Below the pieces are notes generated by a model. That model was given only the letters and a program-made list of their open reading frames with translations, had not been told where the DNA came from and ran no database searches. This document shows positions 56,738 through 64,000 of a stretch of DNA of 64,000 nt, one piece after another. The stretch's first letter is position 1; every line of letters starts with the position of its first letter. This stretch comes from JACKCR01 sp041390305 (GTDB lineage: Bacteria; Eisenbacteria; RBG-16-71-46; CAIMUX01), in the NCBI GenBank assembly GCA_041390305.1, contig JAWKQE010000029.1, forward strand, positions 17,117 through 81,116, read 5' to 3'. The translations under genes and the position numbers were made by a program.

Positions 56738-58105
56738 ATGACGCCCAGGATTTCGGCTGCCGCCACGCTACTCCTCCTGATCGGTTCCTTCGGCTCCGCG
56801 CACGCGGAAGTCGGCCTGGTCAACCTCGGACCGGGGATCACCCCCTACGCCGCGAGCGAAGACGGGAGCGTCGTTGCCGGGTACGACACGTCGCATTACT
56901 TCTACTGGACGGCCGACGGCGGGATGGTCGGGATCGGCGGGTCGATTCCCGGGGGCGGCGTCGGCGGCACTCCGTCCATCTCGGATGACGGCACCGTCCT
57001 CGTGGGAACGGACTTCAACTCCGTGAGCGGGGCGAACGAGATCTCCTACTACGTCATCGCCGACGGTGCGTGGACTCACCTCGGTGGGATCGGTGGCCAG
57101 TCCGGCACGGAGATCAGCTCTGGATACGGGATCTCCGGTGACGGCGAGACCGTCGTCGGGCTCGGCTGGATCGATGCGGGCGGCGCCCACGCGGTGAAGT
57201 GGCGTGATGCGACCGGCCTCGAAGACCTGGGTTCCACGGTCGAGGGACGGAGTTCCCGCGCCAACGCCGCGAACGGCGACGGCACGTTCATCGGTGGCTG
57301 GCAGGACAGCGATACGGGCTTTCGTCAGGGCGCGATCTGGGTCCACGGGTTCCAGGTGCTGCTCTGGAACGATCCCGGAGAGACGGTTCGTCTCGGCGAG
57401 GTCGCGGACGTTTCCGGGGATGGCTACTGGGCCGTCGGTTCCGGCGTGAGCGCGAACGGTTGGCAACCCTGGCGGTGGAGCGGTCTCGACGGTGCGGAGT
57501 CCCTGGGACATCTCGATCCTGCCTGGCGGGGAGCCGCTACCGCGACTAGCTTCGGTGGCGAAGTGATCGTCGGGTTCGATCGTCCCTTCCCGGGACCGGC
57601 GACGTTCGGGCAGGGGTTCATCTATACCGATGACCTCGGACTCGTGAACCTGAACACGTACGCGGCGGACCAGGGAATCGACACGCAGGGAGTCACCCTG
57701 GCCTTGCCCCTCGGGATTTCTGCCGACGGGAGCACCGTCGTCGGAATCGGGCGGACCGCGGCGGCGACGGTGGGGTTCGTGCTCACGCTTCCCGTGCCCG
57801 CGAGCGATGTCGACACTGCAGCCCAGTCGGTGAGTTCCGGATGGACGCTCTCGCCCAACCCGTTCCGTGACGAGACGGAGTTCTCTTTCTCCTTGGCCGC
57901 GCCCGGTCGGGTCCGGGTCGACATCTACGATGCGATGGGCCGCGTCGTGAACGCGCGGCTCTTCGAAGGCTGGGCCGAGGGCCGGGTGTCCGCCCGTTGG
58001 GATGGGCGGGACGGATTCGGGCGTTCTGTTCCGGCGGGGACGTACTTCGCCCGCCTTTCGTCACCGTCCGCTGTCGCTGTGCACAAACTCGTTCGGTGCG
58101 AGTAG
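56738..58105 (+). CDS. Secreted HAF-repeat protein with FlgD-like sorting domain
   Basis: A protein of 455 residues from ATG 56738 (GGAAGGA upstream). The signal peptide ends G-S-A-H-A. The body has HAF-type extracellular repeats (I-S-D-D-G-T-V-L-V-G; G-I-S-G-D-G-E-T-V-V-G; A-N-G-D-G-T-F-I-G-G; G-I-S-A-D-G-S-T-V-V-G), a beta-propeller-like repeat of unknown role. The last 80 residues form the FlgD-like domain (L-S-P-N-P-F-R-D; V-R-V-D-I-Y-D-A-M-G-R-V-V; P-A-G-T-Y-F-A-R-L). Intact. It converges with the response regulator, with 18 bp between the stops. Confidence 0.85.
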   Translation: MTPRISAAATLLLLIGSFGSAHAEVGLVNLGPGITPYAASEDGSVVAGYDTSHYFYWTADGGMVGIGGSIPGGGVGGTPSISDDGTVLVGTDFNSVSGANEISYYVIADGAWTHLGGIGGQSGTEISSGYGISGDGETVVGLGWIDAGGAHAVKWRDATGLEDLGSTVEGRSSRANAANGDGTFIGGWQDSDTGFRQGAIWVHGFQVLLWNDPGETVRLGEVADVSGDGYWAVGSGVSANGWQPWRWSGLDGAESLGHLDPAWRGAATATSFGGEVIVGFDRPFPGPATFGQGFIYTDDLGLVNLNTYAADQGIDTQGVTLALPLGISADGSTVVGIGRTAAATVGFVLTLPVPASDVDTAAQSVSSGWTLSPNPFRDETEFSFSLAAPGRVRVDIYDAMGRVVNARLFEGWAEGRVSARWDGRDGFGRSVPAGTYFARLSSPSAVAVHKLVRCE

Positions 58106-58123
58106 CACCGTTGCGCGACGACC

Positions 58124-58564
58124 TCAGGCCTGTGTGCTCGTGCCCATGCGCGGCGCGAGCGAGATCCAGTACTTCATCACGGTTTCGATGTGTTTGCGAA
58201 ACTCTGCGGTACTGACCGGTTTCGTGACGTAGCCGTTCGCGCCGCGGGCGTAACAATCGACGATGTCCGCCTCACGCGCTGAACTGGTCATGATGACGGC
58301 GGCTATGCCCTTCATGGCCGGGTTGGACTTGATCGTAGAGAGAAGTGTCCGGCCGTCACAAGTAGGCAGACTCAGGTCGATGAGGACGAGGTCGACTCTC
58401 GCACGGGCCTGAACGGCGGTCTCGAGGTAAGCGATTGCCTCTTCGCACGTGCTGATCCGTTCGAACTCGACATCCCAGCCGCAGCCACGGACCCAACGCT
58501 CGACGACTTCCGCGTCGGTATCGCTGTCGTCGACCATGACCAGTCGGAATGCTCCGGTGCGCAA
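58124..58564 (-). CDS. Single-domain response regulator (Rcp1-like)
   Basis: A protein of 146 residues. Start TTG 58564 after TAGGAGG; no in-frame ATG would keep the first strand. The acidic pair is Asp12-Asp13 (V-M-V-D-D-S), the phospho-acceptor Asp63 (L-I-D-L-S-L-P), Thr93/Ser94 and Lys115 (T-K-P-V). There is no output domain. This type is usually encoded next to PAS or phytochrome-like kinases, and here it starts 8 bp after the CheB-CheR-PAS kinase stop, so it is probably its phosphorylation partner. Confidence 0.9.
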   Translation of the reverse strand: MRTGAFRLVMVDDSDTDAEVVERWVRGCGWDVEFERISTCEEAIAYLETAVQARARVDLVLIDLSLPTCDGRTLLSTIKSNPAMKGIAAVIMTSSAREADIVDCYARGANGYVTKPVSTAEFRKHIETVMKYWISLAPRMGTSTQA

Positions 58565-58572
58565 CGCTCCTC

Positions 58573-61500
58573 CTACTCGAGCGTGAAATAGAACGTGCTT
58601 CCCGAACCCGGTGTGGAGTGCAGCCAGACCGTTCCGCCGTGAAGCTCGATGATTCTCTTGGCGATGGCCAGCCCGGCCCCGGTTCCCCCTCCGAATGCGT
58701 CCCGCGGATGGAGACGACGGAACATCTGGAAGACCGACTCCGCATGCTTCCCGTCGATTCCGATGCCGTTGTCCCGGACGTAGAAGACGGTCGTCTCGGG
58801 CCGGATTTCCGGGCTTCCCGGGGGGAGGCGGTCCGGACTCTCGACTCCTATCTCGACTTGGGGGACGTCGCTCTCGTTGTACTTGATCCCGTTGGAAATG
58901 AGATTGCGAAAGACCTCACCGACCCGCACGGAATCGCAGACCACGTTCGGCAACGGATGGACGGTGATGTGCGCCCCCTCCGTGGAGAGACGGGTCGTCT
59001 CGGCGATTTCGCCGACCAGAGCCGAGAGTGAGACATCCTCCGTGTTCGCCTCGATCCGTCCGAGCTTCGAGTAGTGGAGCAGACCGTCGATGAGACGCTC
59101 CAGGCGGGTCGTCAGAACCTGCAGCCGCTTCAGCCGACCCTGTCCATCCTCGTTGAGTCGGTCTGCATGATCCTCCAGGAGGATCTGCGACAGGCTGTTG
59201 ATTCCGCGAAGTGGTTCCTTGAGGTCGTGCGACGCGATGTACGTGAGGTCGTCGAGTTCCCGGTTCGACTTCGAGACGCTCTCGTAGGCCGAACGGAGCT
59301 GTGTCTCAGCCGCCTTTACCGCACTGATATCGGTGGTCGTGCCGCAGACCCGGAGCGCCCTGCCGTGTTCGTCCCGGATACACTTGCCCCGATTTCTCAC
59401 CCAGTGGATCGATCCGTCTGGGTGCACTGTCCGATACTCGTGATCGTAGAGGACATCAGTTTCGAGGTGGGCCGCCAGCCGTTGCTCCATGGTGGGGCGA
59501 TCCTCCCGATGGATGCAGGAAGACCAAACCTCTCGGGTGACGGTTTCGGTGGTCTCGGGCGGGAGTCCGTGGATTCGAAGCCAGCGCCTCGAGACGAACG
59601 CAGTATCGGCGATCGGGTCCCAATCCCAGATGCCGTCCTGCGACCCCTCGATCACGAGCCCGAACCGCTCCTCGCTGTGTCGCAACGCCTCCTCGCTCTC
59701 CTTCATCCTCGTGATGTCGACGAAGGTGAGCACGATCCCGTTCTCCCCGAATCCGGACACGTCGTAGGGATGGGAGCGCATGAGGAACCACCGACCATCC
59801 AGGGTCTGGACCTCGTGCTGTCCGGGTTTCCGGTCCTCACGGGTCGCCACGAGGTGGGCATAGAGATCGAACGACGTCAGTTCGTTGGAGAGCTGGCGGA
59901 TCGGACGCCCGACGTCGCTCGAGCGCAGCGAGACGATGTCGGTTGCCGAGTCCGTGAACTTCCGAACGCAGAGGTCGTCGTCGAGGAAGATCGTCCCGAT
60001 GCGCGAACTCTCGAGGAGCGAGTCGAGGTCGTGCGTGAGAGAGCTGAGCTCCTGGATCTTCTTCTGATACTCCGCGTTGACGGTGTGGAGTTCTTCGTTG
60101 ACCGACTGTAGTTCCTCGTTCGTGCTCTGGAGTTCTTCGTTCGCGGCCAGGAGCTCCTCGTTCGTCGTCTGCTGCTCCTCGTTCGAGGCGGAGAGTTCCT
60201 CGACCGCTGATGTGAGCAAGACGCGAGTTTCCTTGAGCTCTTCTTCGAGTTCGGTCAGGTGATCCTCGACCGAGGCCGGGACCTGGACGGAAGGAGTGGT
60301 CGAGCGGGTCGCTTCGTCGACCCGGAACACGATGAGGAACCGTTGGATGCCCTTCCGGTCCTGCCGGTGACGGATGGAGACTCTGACCGCGTGTTCGCCC
60401 GAGCCGTTCCCGTCGGAAAGGCGGATCAAGGGGAGATCCACGGTTTCGGGTGTCGTGCTGCTCCTTCGAAGCGCAACTTTCAGCGGGATGCTGAACTCGT
60501 CACGAACGAGTCGTGTCACATGTGTGTCGAGATCGCCCGAAGGGAACCTAAGGAAGCGAGATCCATCGCCGTGAATGGACAGCACGTGCCCCAGCTCGTC
60601 GGTGAGGATCGCCGCGTGCCCGAAGTTCGGGAGGATCATGTCGACCAGTTCACGGAGGACTTGGGCGTCGGTGTCGCGGCCCCGCGAGGCAACCGGTGGC
60701 GCAGCGGCGTGGGAGCCCCGGACCGACAGCTTGAAGTAGTCTCCGAGCTTGACGTCGCGGCGCTTCTTGAAGATCCGCCCCGAGGAGTCGAGAGTATCGA
60801 ATTCCTGCCGGAGGTCTCCCAGACTCTCGGATGGTCCGAGGAAGAGGACGCCACCTTTCTGGAGCGCCGCGTGGAGTCCAGAGAGGGCCTTCTTCTGTAC
60901 GACCGGCTTCAGGTAGATGAGGATGTTCCGACACGTGACGAGGTGCATGCGCGTGAGGGGCGGATCGGCGGCGAGATTGTGCTCGAAGAAGATGATCAGG
61001 TCTCGCACGGAGCGACGGATCCGATAGGAGTCACCCTCCGCCACGAAGTACTTGTCGCGGTACTCCAGCGGCATCGCCTCGGTCGCCTTCGCACTGAACA
61101 GACCCTTGGACGAGATGGCCAGGCTCGTGGCGTCGACGTCGGAGGCGAACACCTTGAGACGGATCGAACGACCGAGTCGTTCTGCCTCCGCCAGAAACAT
61201 GATGACGATCGAATAGGCTTCTTCACCCGTCGCGCAGGCGGTCGTCCAGACCCGGATCTCCTCGTCCGTCGACCGCTCTTCGAGGAGAGGCAGGATCGCC
61301 GTCTCCCGGAGGCGCTCCCAGTAGTTTGGGTCGCGGAAGAAGGCAGTGACCGCGATCATCATGTCCTGACGGACGGCCTGGCGCTCCTCCTCGGAGGCGC
61401 TGAGCAGTTCCAGATACGCGTTCGGATCGTTCTGTCCCGTCACCCGCATCCGGCGGAAGAGTCGGCGGGAGAGCGTCGCCGGACGGTACTGGGCCATGTC

Positions 61501-62217
61501 CAGCTCTTCGCGATCCAGGGCCAGCAGCTCGATGCACCGGTCGAGGAAGTCGTCCGGCAGCTCGACGCCGGATCCCTCCAAGATCTGGATGGAGCCGCCG
61601 GTGACGAGCTGGTACACCGTGCTGGCGAGGCGATCCGGTGGGAGTACCAGATCGACGCAGTTCGTCGAGATCGCCTGGATCGGCATTCCATCGAACTGTG
61701 CGCTCTTCGGATCCTGGACGAGGATCGTGCCGCCCTCCTGATGGACGGCTTCGATGCCACGGTTGCCGTCCGTCCCCGTTCCGGAGAGGACGATCGCGAT
61801 CGCCTTCGCACCCCACTCGCGGGCGAGACTCTGGAAGAAGCGATCGATCGGATAGATCGGAAAGGAATCGGTGGGCGGGTCGATCGCGCGAAGGAACCCG
61901 TCCTGGATGAGGACGTTCTTGCCCTGCGCGAGGAGGTAGATCGTGTTCGCCTCGATGGGGAGGACGTCCTCGACCTTGCGGATCGTCATCCCCGTCCGTC
62001 GCGCCAGGATCTCGTCCATCAGACTATCGAAGTGGGCGGCGAGGTGTTGGACGATGACGAAGGCAGCTCCGGAGTCGTCCGGCATTCCCGAGAAGAATGT
62101 CTCCAGCGGCTCGATCCCACCGGCAGACGCGCCGATCCCCACGACGTAGGTTGCGTGAGGCTGGCGTCCAAGTCCCTCGGTGCCCGATCTACGGTCGGGG
62201 AGGTGAGTTGCGGGCAC
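58573..62217 (-). CDS. CheB-CheR-PAS-PAS histidine kinase
   Basis: A protein of 1214 residues, intact; GTG 62217 follows GAGGAGTG. The N-terminal CheB methylesterase has the triad Ser31 (G-A-S-A-G-G), His58 (V-Q-H-L-A) and Asp150 (G-T-G-T-D-G). CheR N-domain and methyltransferase follow to about residue 480 (A-C-A-T-G-E-E-A-Y-S; C-R-N-I-L-I-Y-L). A coiled coil with repeated N-E-E-L-Q-S (about 680-730) precedes two PAS domains and a HisKA with S-H-D-L-K-E-P-L near residue 1010. The HATPase has D-N-G-I-G-I and G-G-T-G-A-G-L-A-I. There is no membrane segment, so it is a cytoplasmic signalling enzyme whose methylesterase/transferase parts may act on unknown receptors. Confidence 0.95.
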   Translation of the reverse strand: MPATHLPDRRSGTEGLGRQPHATYVVGIGASAGGIEPLETFFSGMPDDSGAAFVIVQHLAAHFDSLMDEILARRTGMTIRKVEDVLPIEANTIYLLAQGKNVLIQDGFLRAIDPPTDSFPIYPIDRFFQSLAREWGAKAIAIVLSGTGTDGNRGIEAVHQEGGTILVQDPKSAQFDGMPIQAISTNCVDLVLPPDRLASTVYQLVTGGSIQILEGSGVELPDDFLDRCIELLALDREELDMAQYRPATLSRRLFRRMRVTGQNDPNAYLELLSASEEERQAVRQDMMIAVTAFFRDPNYWERLRETAILPLLEERSTDEEIRVWTTACATGEEAYSIVIMFLAEAERLGRSIRLKVFASDVDATSLAISSKGLFSAKATEAMPLEYRDKYFVAEGDSYRIRRSVRDLIIFFEHNLAADPPLTRMHLVTCRNILIYLKPVVQKKALSGLHAALQKGGVLFLGPSESLGDLRQEFDTLDSSGRIFKKRRDVKLGDYFKLSVRGSHAAAPPVASRGRDTDAQVLRELVDMILPNFGHAAILTDELGHVLSIHGDGSRFLRFPSGDLDTHVTRLVRDEFSIPLKVALRRSSTTPETVDLPLIRLSDGNGSGEHAVRVSIRHRQDRKGIQRFLIVFRVDEATRSTTPSVQVPASVEDHLTELEEELKETRVLLTSAVEELSASNEEQQTTNEELLAANEELQSTNEELQSVNEELHTVNAEYQKKIQELSSLTHDLDSLLESSRIGTIFLDDDLCVRKFTDSATDIVSLRSSDVGRPIRQLSNELTSFDLYAHLVATREDRKPGQHEVQTLDGRWFLMRSHPYDVSGFGENGIVLTFVDITRMKESEEALRHSEERFGLVIEGSQDGIWDWDPIADTAFVSRRWLRIHGLPPETTETVTREVWSSCIHREDRPTMEQRLAAHLETDVLYDHEYRTVHPDGSIHWVRNRGKCIRDEHGRALRVCGTTTDISAVKAAETQLRSAYESVSKSNRELDDLTYIASHDLKEPLRGINSLSQILLEDHADRLNEDGQGRLKRLQVLTTRLERLIDGLLHYSKLGRIEANTEDVSLSALVGEIAETTRLSTEGAHITVHPLPNVVCDSVRVGEVFRNLISNGIKYNESDVPQVEIGVESPDRLPPGSPEIRPETTVFYVRDNGIGIDGKHAESVFQMFRRLHPRDAFGGGTGAGLAIAKRIIELHGGTVWLHSTPGSGSTFYFTLE

Positions 62218-62238
62218 GACGTTTCACTCCTCTGGGAA

Positions 62239-62254
62239 ACAGCCACGTGGCTGT
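62239..62254. promoter_or_regulatory. 16-bp perfect palindrome upstream of the CheB-CheR kinase
   Basis: ACAGCCACGTGGCTGT is a perfect 16-bp palindrome 21 bp before the kinase start. It could be an operator for a dimeric regulator or a hairpin in the mRNA leader. The regulator is unknown. Confidence 0.5.
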
Positions 62255-62386
62255 GCCTGGGCGAACCGAAGATGGACTTGCCTGTTGGATGAGACGCGAG
62301 CATAGAGGGCCCACAGACCACTGCCAACGCGATTCTGATGGGGGCGCGGATCGATCTCGGGGCGGTGAGGCGACCCCGCCCCTTTC

Positions 62387-62728
62387 TCAGCGGGGGATCT
62401 GATTCGCCTTGGCGGCGAAGATGAAGTCGGCTTCTACGAGCCCGTCGATCTTGTGGGTCCAGATCTGGACGGTGACAGATCCCCAAGCGAGATGGATGTC
62501 CGGGTGGTGGGCCTGCTCTTCGGCGAGGGCTCCGACCCGATTCGTGAACTCCAGTGCGGTCTTGAAGTCCGGGAAACGGAACTCCCGCTCGAGATGGTGG
62601 TCCTCGACCACCTTCCATCCACTGGCTTCGCCGCCCAACTCGCCGTACAACGTGGCTATGTCGGCCCCCTCGAGCTTCGGGACGCCCCCCTGGCAGGGGA
62701 TGCACTCTCTGGATGCGAGATCGGACAC
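62387..62728 (-). CDS. phhB: Pterin-4a-carbinolamine dehydratase
   Basis: A protein of 113 residues from GTG 62728 (AAGGGAGAA upstream). The PCD/DCoH motif E-E-Q-A-H-H-P-D-I-H (catalytic His pair) and W-G-S-V-T-V-Q-I-W-T-H-K-I-D-G-L are clear; W-K-V-V-E-D-H-H-L-E-R starts the fold. It dehydrates 4a-hydroxytetrahydrobiopterin in pterin recycling or may act as a stray dehydratase. The N-terminus has C-I-P-C, not typical and without known role. It precedes the kinase on the same strand with a gap of 170 bp. Confidence 0.9.
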   Translation of the reverse strand: MSDLASRECIPCQGGVPKLEGADIATLYGELGGEASGWKVVEDHHLEREFRFPDFKTALEFTNRVGALAEEQAHHPDIHLAWGSVTVQIWTHKIDGLVEADFIFAAKANQIPR

Positions 62729-62986
62729 GTTCGTTCTCCCTTCTCGGCCGAGAACGCTCGGCCAAAGGCGCTCGGCTGGGAGCGGTTGGGGCACCTCGCC
62801 CAGTCCACCGGGGCCGACTACCCGCCCCCGTTCGGACGCCGATGCGATCTTCCTCGTTGGCGTCCCGTGGATGCCGCTCGACCGAAGCCGTTTCGGCTGG
62901 GTTGCGACGGACGGTCCGGAGTAGCACACTGTGGCCGGCGTGAATTCCGGAGCCACGCCTCGGTACTGGCGACAGGAGGTCGTGCT

Positions 62987-63562
62987 ATGGATTTCCTCGG
63001 CTTCAGTGGGATGAACCGCTTGGAACTCGTCTTCTCCCTCTGCGCACTCATCGGTGGTGCTCTCTTCGTCCTTCGCATGGTGCTGTTCATGCTCGGCGTC
63101 GGTGACGGGGATGGTGACCTCGACGGTGATGCGGACTTCGACGGCGACGGGGACGGTGGCACCTCAGCCATCTCGATCCAAGGGATCACGGCCTTCTTCA
63201 TGATGTTCGGGCTGGTCGGGCTGGCTCTCCTCAAGACGTCCGGCACCGGGCCGACCGTCGCGATCCTCGGCGGGGCGGCCGCGGGACTCCTTGCGCTCTG
63301 GACCAGCTCCCAGCTCTACCGCTTCTTCCGTCGCCTCCAATCGAGCGGCAACGTACGCCTCGAGGGAGCGGTCGGAGAGGAGGCGACGGTCTATCTCACC
63401 ATTCCGGAGCGGGAGATAGGCAAGATCCAGGTCGTGGTGGGCGGGAGGCTCCGGACGTTCGACGCGCGGGCGGAAGGGCCTGGTTCATTTGCGACCGGCG
63501 AAAGGGTGCGAGTCACGAAGGTCGTCGACGGCAACGTGTTCGTCGTGACCGGTTTGGAGTAG
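62987..63562 (+). CDS. NfeD-like membrane protein with acidic Gly-Asp loop
   Basis: A protein of 191 residues; ATG 62987 follows CAGGAGG. Two or three membrane helices lie in the first 110 residues. Between the first and second is an acidic loop (about 38-55, G-D-G-D-G-D-L-D-G-D-A-D-F-D-G-D) that could bind calcium or other cations. The C-terminal 70 residues are the OB-fold NfeD domain (L-E-G-A-V-G-E-E-A-T-V-Y-L; V-V-V-G-G-R-L-R-T-F-D-A). Lacking the protease domain, it is the short YuaF/YqiJ type, which partners flotillin in membrane microdomains; a flotillin gene follows within 60 bp. Confidence 0.8.
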   Translation: MDFLGFSGMNRLELVFSLCALIGGALFVLRMVLFMLGVGDGDGDLDGDADFDGDGDGGTSAISIQGITAFFMMFGLVGLALLKTSGTGPTVAILGGAAAGLLALWTSSQLYRFFRRLQSSGNVRLEGAVGEEATVYLTIPEREIGKIQVVVGGRLRTFDARAEGPGSFATGERVRVTKVVDGNVFVVTGLE

Positions 63563-63613
63563 CTCATGCTGGAGAGGATCATCGAGTCGTTCCGCCCAGA
63601 AGGGGGTGCAGGT

Positions 63614-64000
63614 ATGGATCTGTGGGTCGTCGTCATCGTTGCCGCGGTCTTCCTCTTCGGGTTCACGGCCATGGTGCTCGCGTCGCGGTACAAGCGTTGT
63701 CCGTCGGACGCGATCCTGGTCATCTTCGGCAAGGTCGGAAAGGAACAGTCCGCGCGCTGCATCCACGGCGGTGGCGCGATGGTCTGGCCACTCATCCAGG
63801 ACTACAAGTTCCTCTCTCTCATCCCGATGACCATCGGGATCCCGCTCAAGAACGCACTCTCTCTCCAGAACATCCGGATCCACGTTCCGAGCACGTTCAC
63901 CGTGGGCGTCAGCACCGACGACAAGATCATGTACAACGCGGCCGAGCGGCTTCTCGGCCTCCAGCCCGCGCAGATCGAAGACATGGCCCGCGAGATCATC
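63614..64000 (+). CDS. Flotillin-like protein, N-terminal fragment
   Basis: ATG 63614 follows AGGGGG; ATG 63566 in the same frame would add 16 residues and also has a GGAG. The 129 visible residues begin with a membrane-anchor segment (W-V-V-V-I-V-A-A-V-F-L-F-G-F). The SPFH start follows: A-S-R-Y-K-R-C-P-S-D-A-I-L-V-I-F-G-K, I-H-G-G-G-A-M-V-W-P-L-I-Q and the beginning of the band-7 domain. The gene runs off the window. Flotillins organise membrane microdomains together with NfeD-type partners. Confidence 0.85.
   Translation, partial: MDLWVVVIVAAVFLFGFTAMVLASRYKRCPSDAILVIFGKVGKEQSARCIHGGGAMVWPLIQDYKFLSLIPMTIGIPLKNALSLQNIRIHVPSTFTVGVSTDDKIMYNAAERLLGLQPAQIEDMAREII

Noticed and set aside
56352..56741. 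Possible 129-codon gene over the 15-bp repeats
   Set aside because: It overlaps the ettA 3' end in another frame and has no ribosome site; kept as a repeat only.
60259..62292. Open reading frame of 677 codons opposite the CheB-CheR kinase
   Set aside because: Shadow of a clearly real gene; composition dominated by E, R, D and V with no recognisable domain.

Overview
The window looks like chromosomal DNA of an uncultured, GC-rich, Gram-negative bacterium of the FCB-type lineages (Candidatus Eisenbacteria, Krumholzibacteriota, Latescibacterota or Gemmatimonadota-like). The pointers are several secreted proteins ending in FlgD-like, type IX-secretion-style domains that begin with P-N-P, a dockerin-like EF repeat, ECF sigma factors of the TIGR02999 kind beside a Ser/Thr kinase, and large secreted proteins built of six-cysteine 'GACC...PNPC' repeats. 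This is inference; there is no rRNA or other marker gene, and I saw no tRNA, CRISPR array, IS element or prophage.

Layout. 0-10.5 kb: tail of a secreted dockerin/FlgD protein with a strong terminator, a small DUF2541-like protein, a short-form asparaginase, a YceI-like protein, a GH114-like secreted hydrolase (several frameshifts), two lipoproteins and a two-domain M16 peptidase. 10.5-18.5 kb: two ECF sigma factors, an EamA transporter, a membrane Ser/Thr kinase fused to a formylglycine-generating-enzyme-like domain, a propionyl/acetyl-CoA synthetase and YbaK. 18.5-33 kb: CheW and a chemoreceptor; thiC behind a TPP riboswitch; a small relative of the large cysteine-repeat protein; and an operon in the order TolC-like, PhnD-like, PhnD-like, hybrid histidine kinase. 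33-45.7 kb: secreted BNR-repeat protein, thioesterase, pseudopilin with an overlapping partner, UDG-like glycosylase, acyltransferase, protoglobin facing an HxlR regulator, AEC transporter, orphan efflux adaptor, methyltransferase, NeuC-like epimerase and a chalcone-isomerase-like protein. 45.7-64 kb: the 1408-aa cysteine-repeat protein, a three-gene FecCD-type ABC importer, MscS, EttA followed by a 15-bp minisatellite, a HAF/FlgD protein, a response regulator with a CheB-CheR-PAS histidine kinase, a pterin dehydratase, and the start of an NfeD/flotillin operon.

A technical feature matters for reading the annotation. Between about 3.5 and 37 kb at least sixteen genes carry frameshifts, some with compensating pairs inside conserved cores (thiC) or at short homopolymers (ybaK, thiC). 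From 37.4 kb to the end no gene needs one, including genes of 4.2, 3.6 and 1.7 kb. Most of the broken genes are therefore probably intact in the organism and damaged by uncorrected sequencing errors. I give the reconstructed span and the approximate break points.

The best candidates for undescribed biology are the cysteine-repeat protein family with its shared N-terminal domain and Trp-Gly-Arg-(Ile/Leu)-Lys C-terminal tail, the TolC/PhnD/PhnD/hybrid-kinase operon, the kinase-FGE fusion beside an ECF sigma factor, and the overlapping pseudopilin pair.
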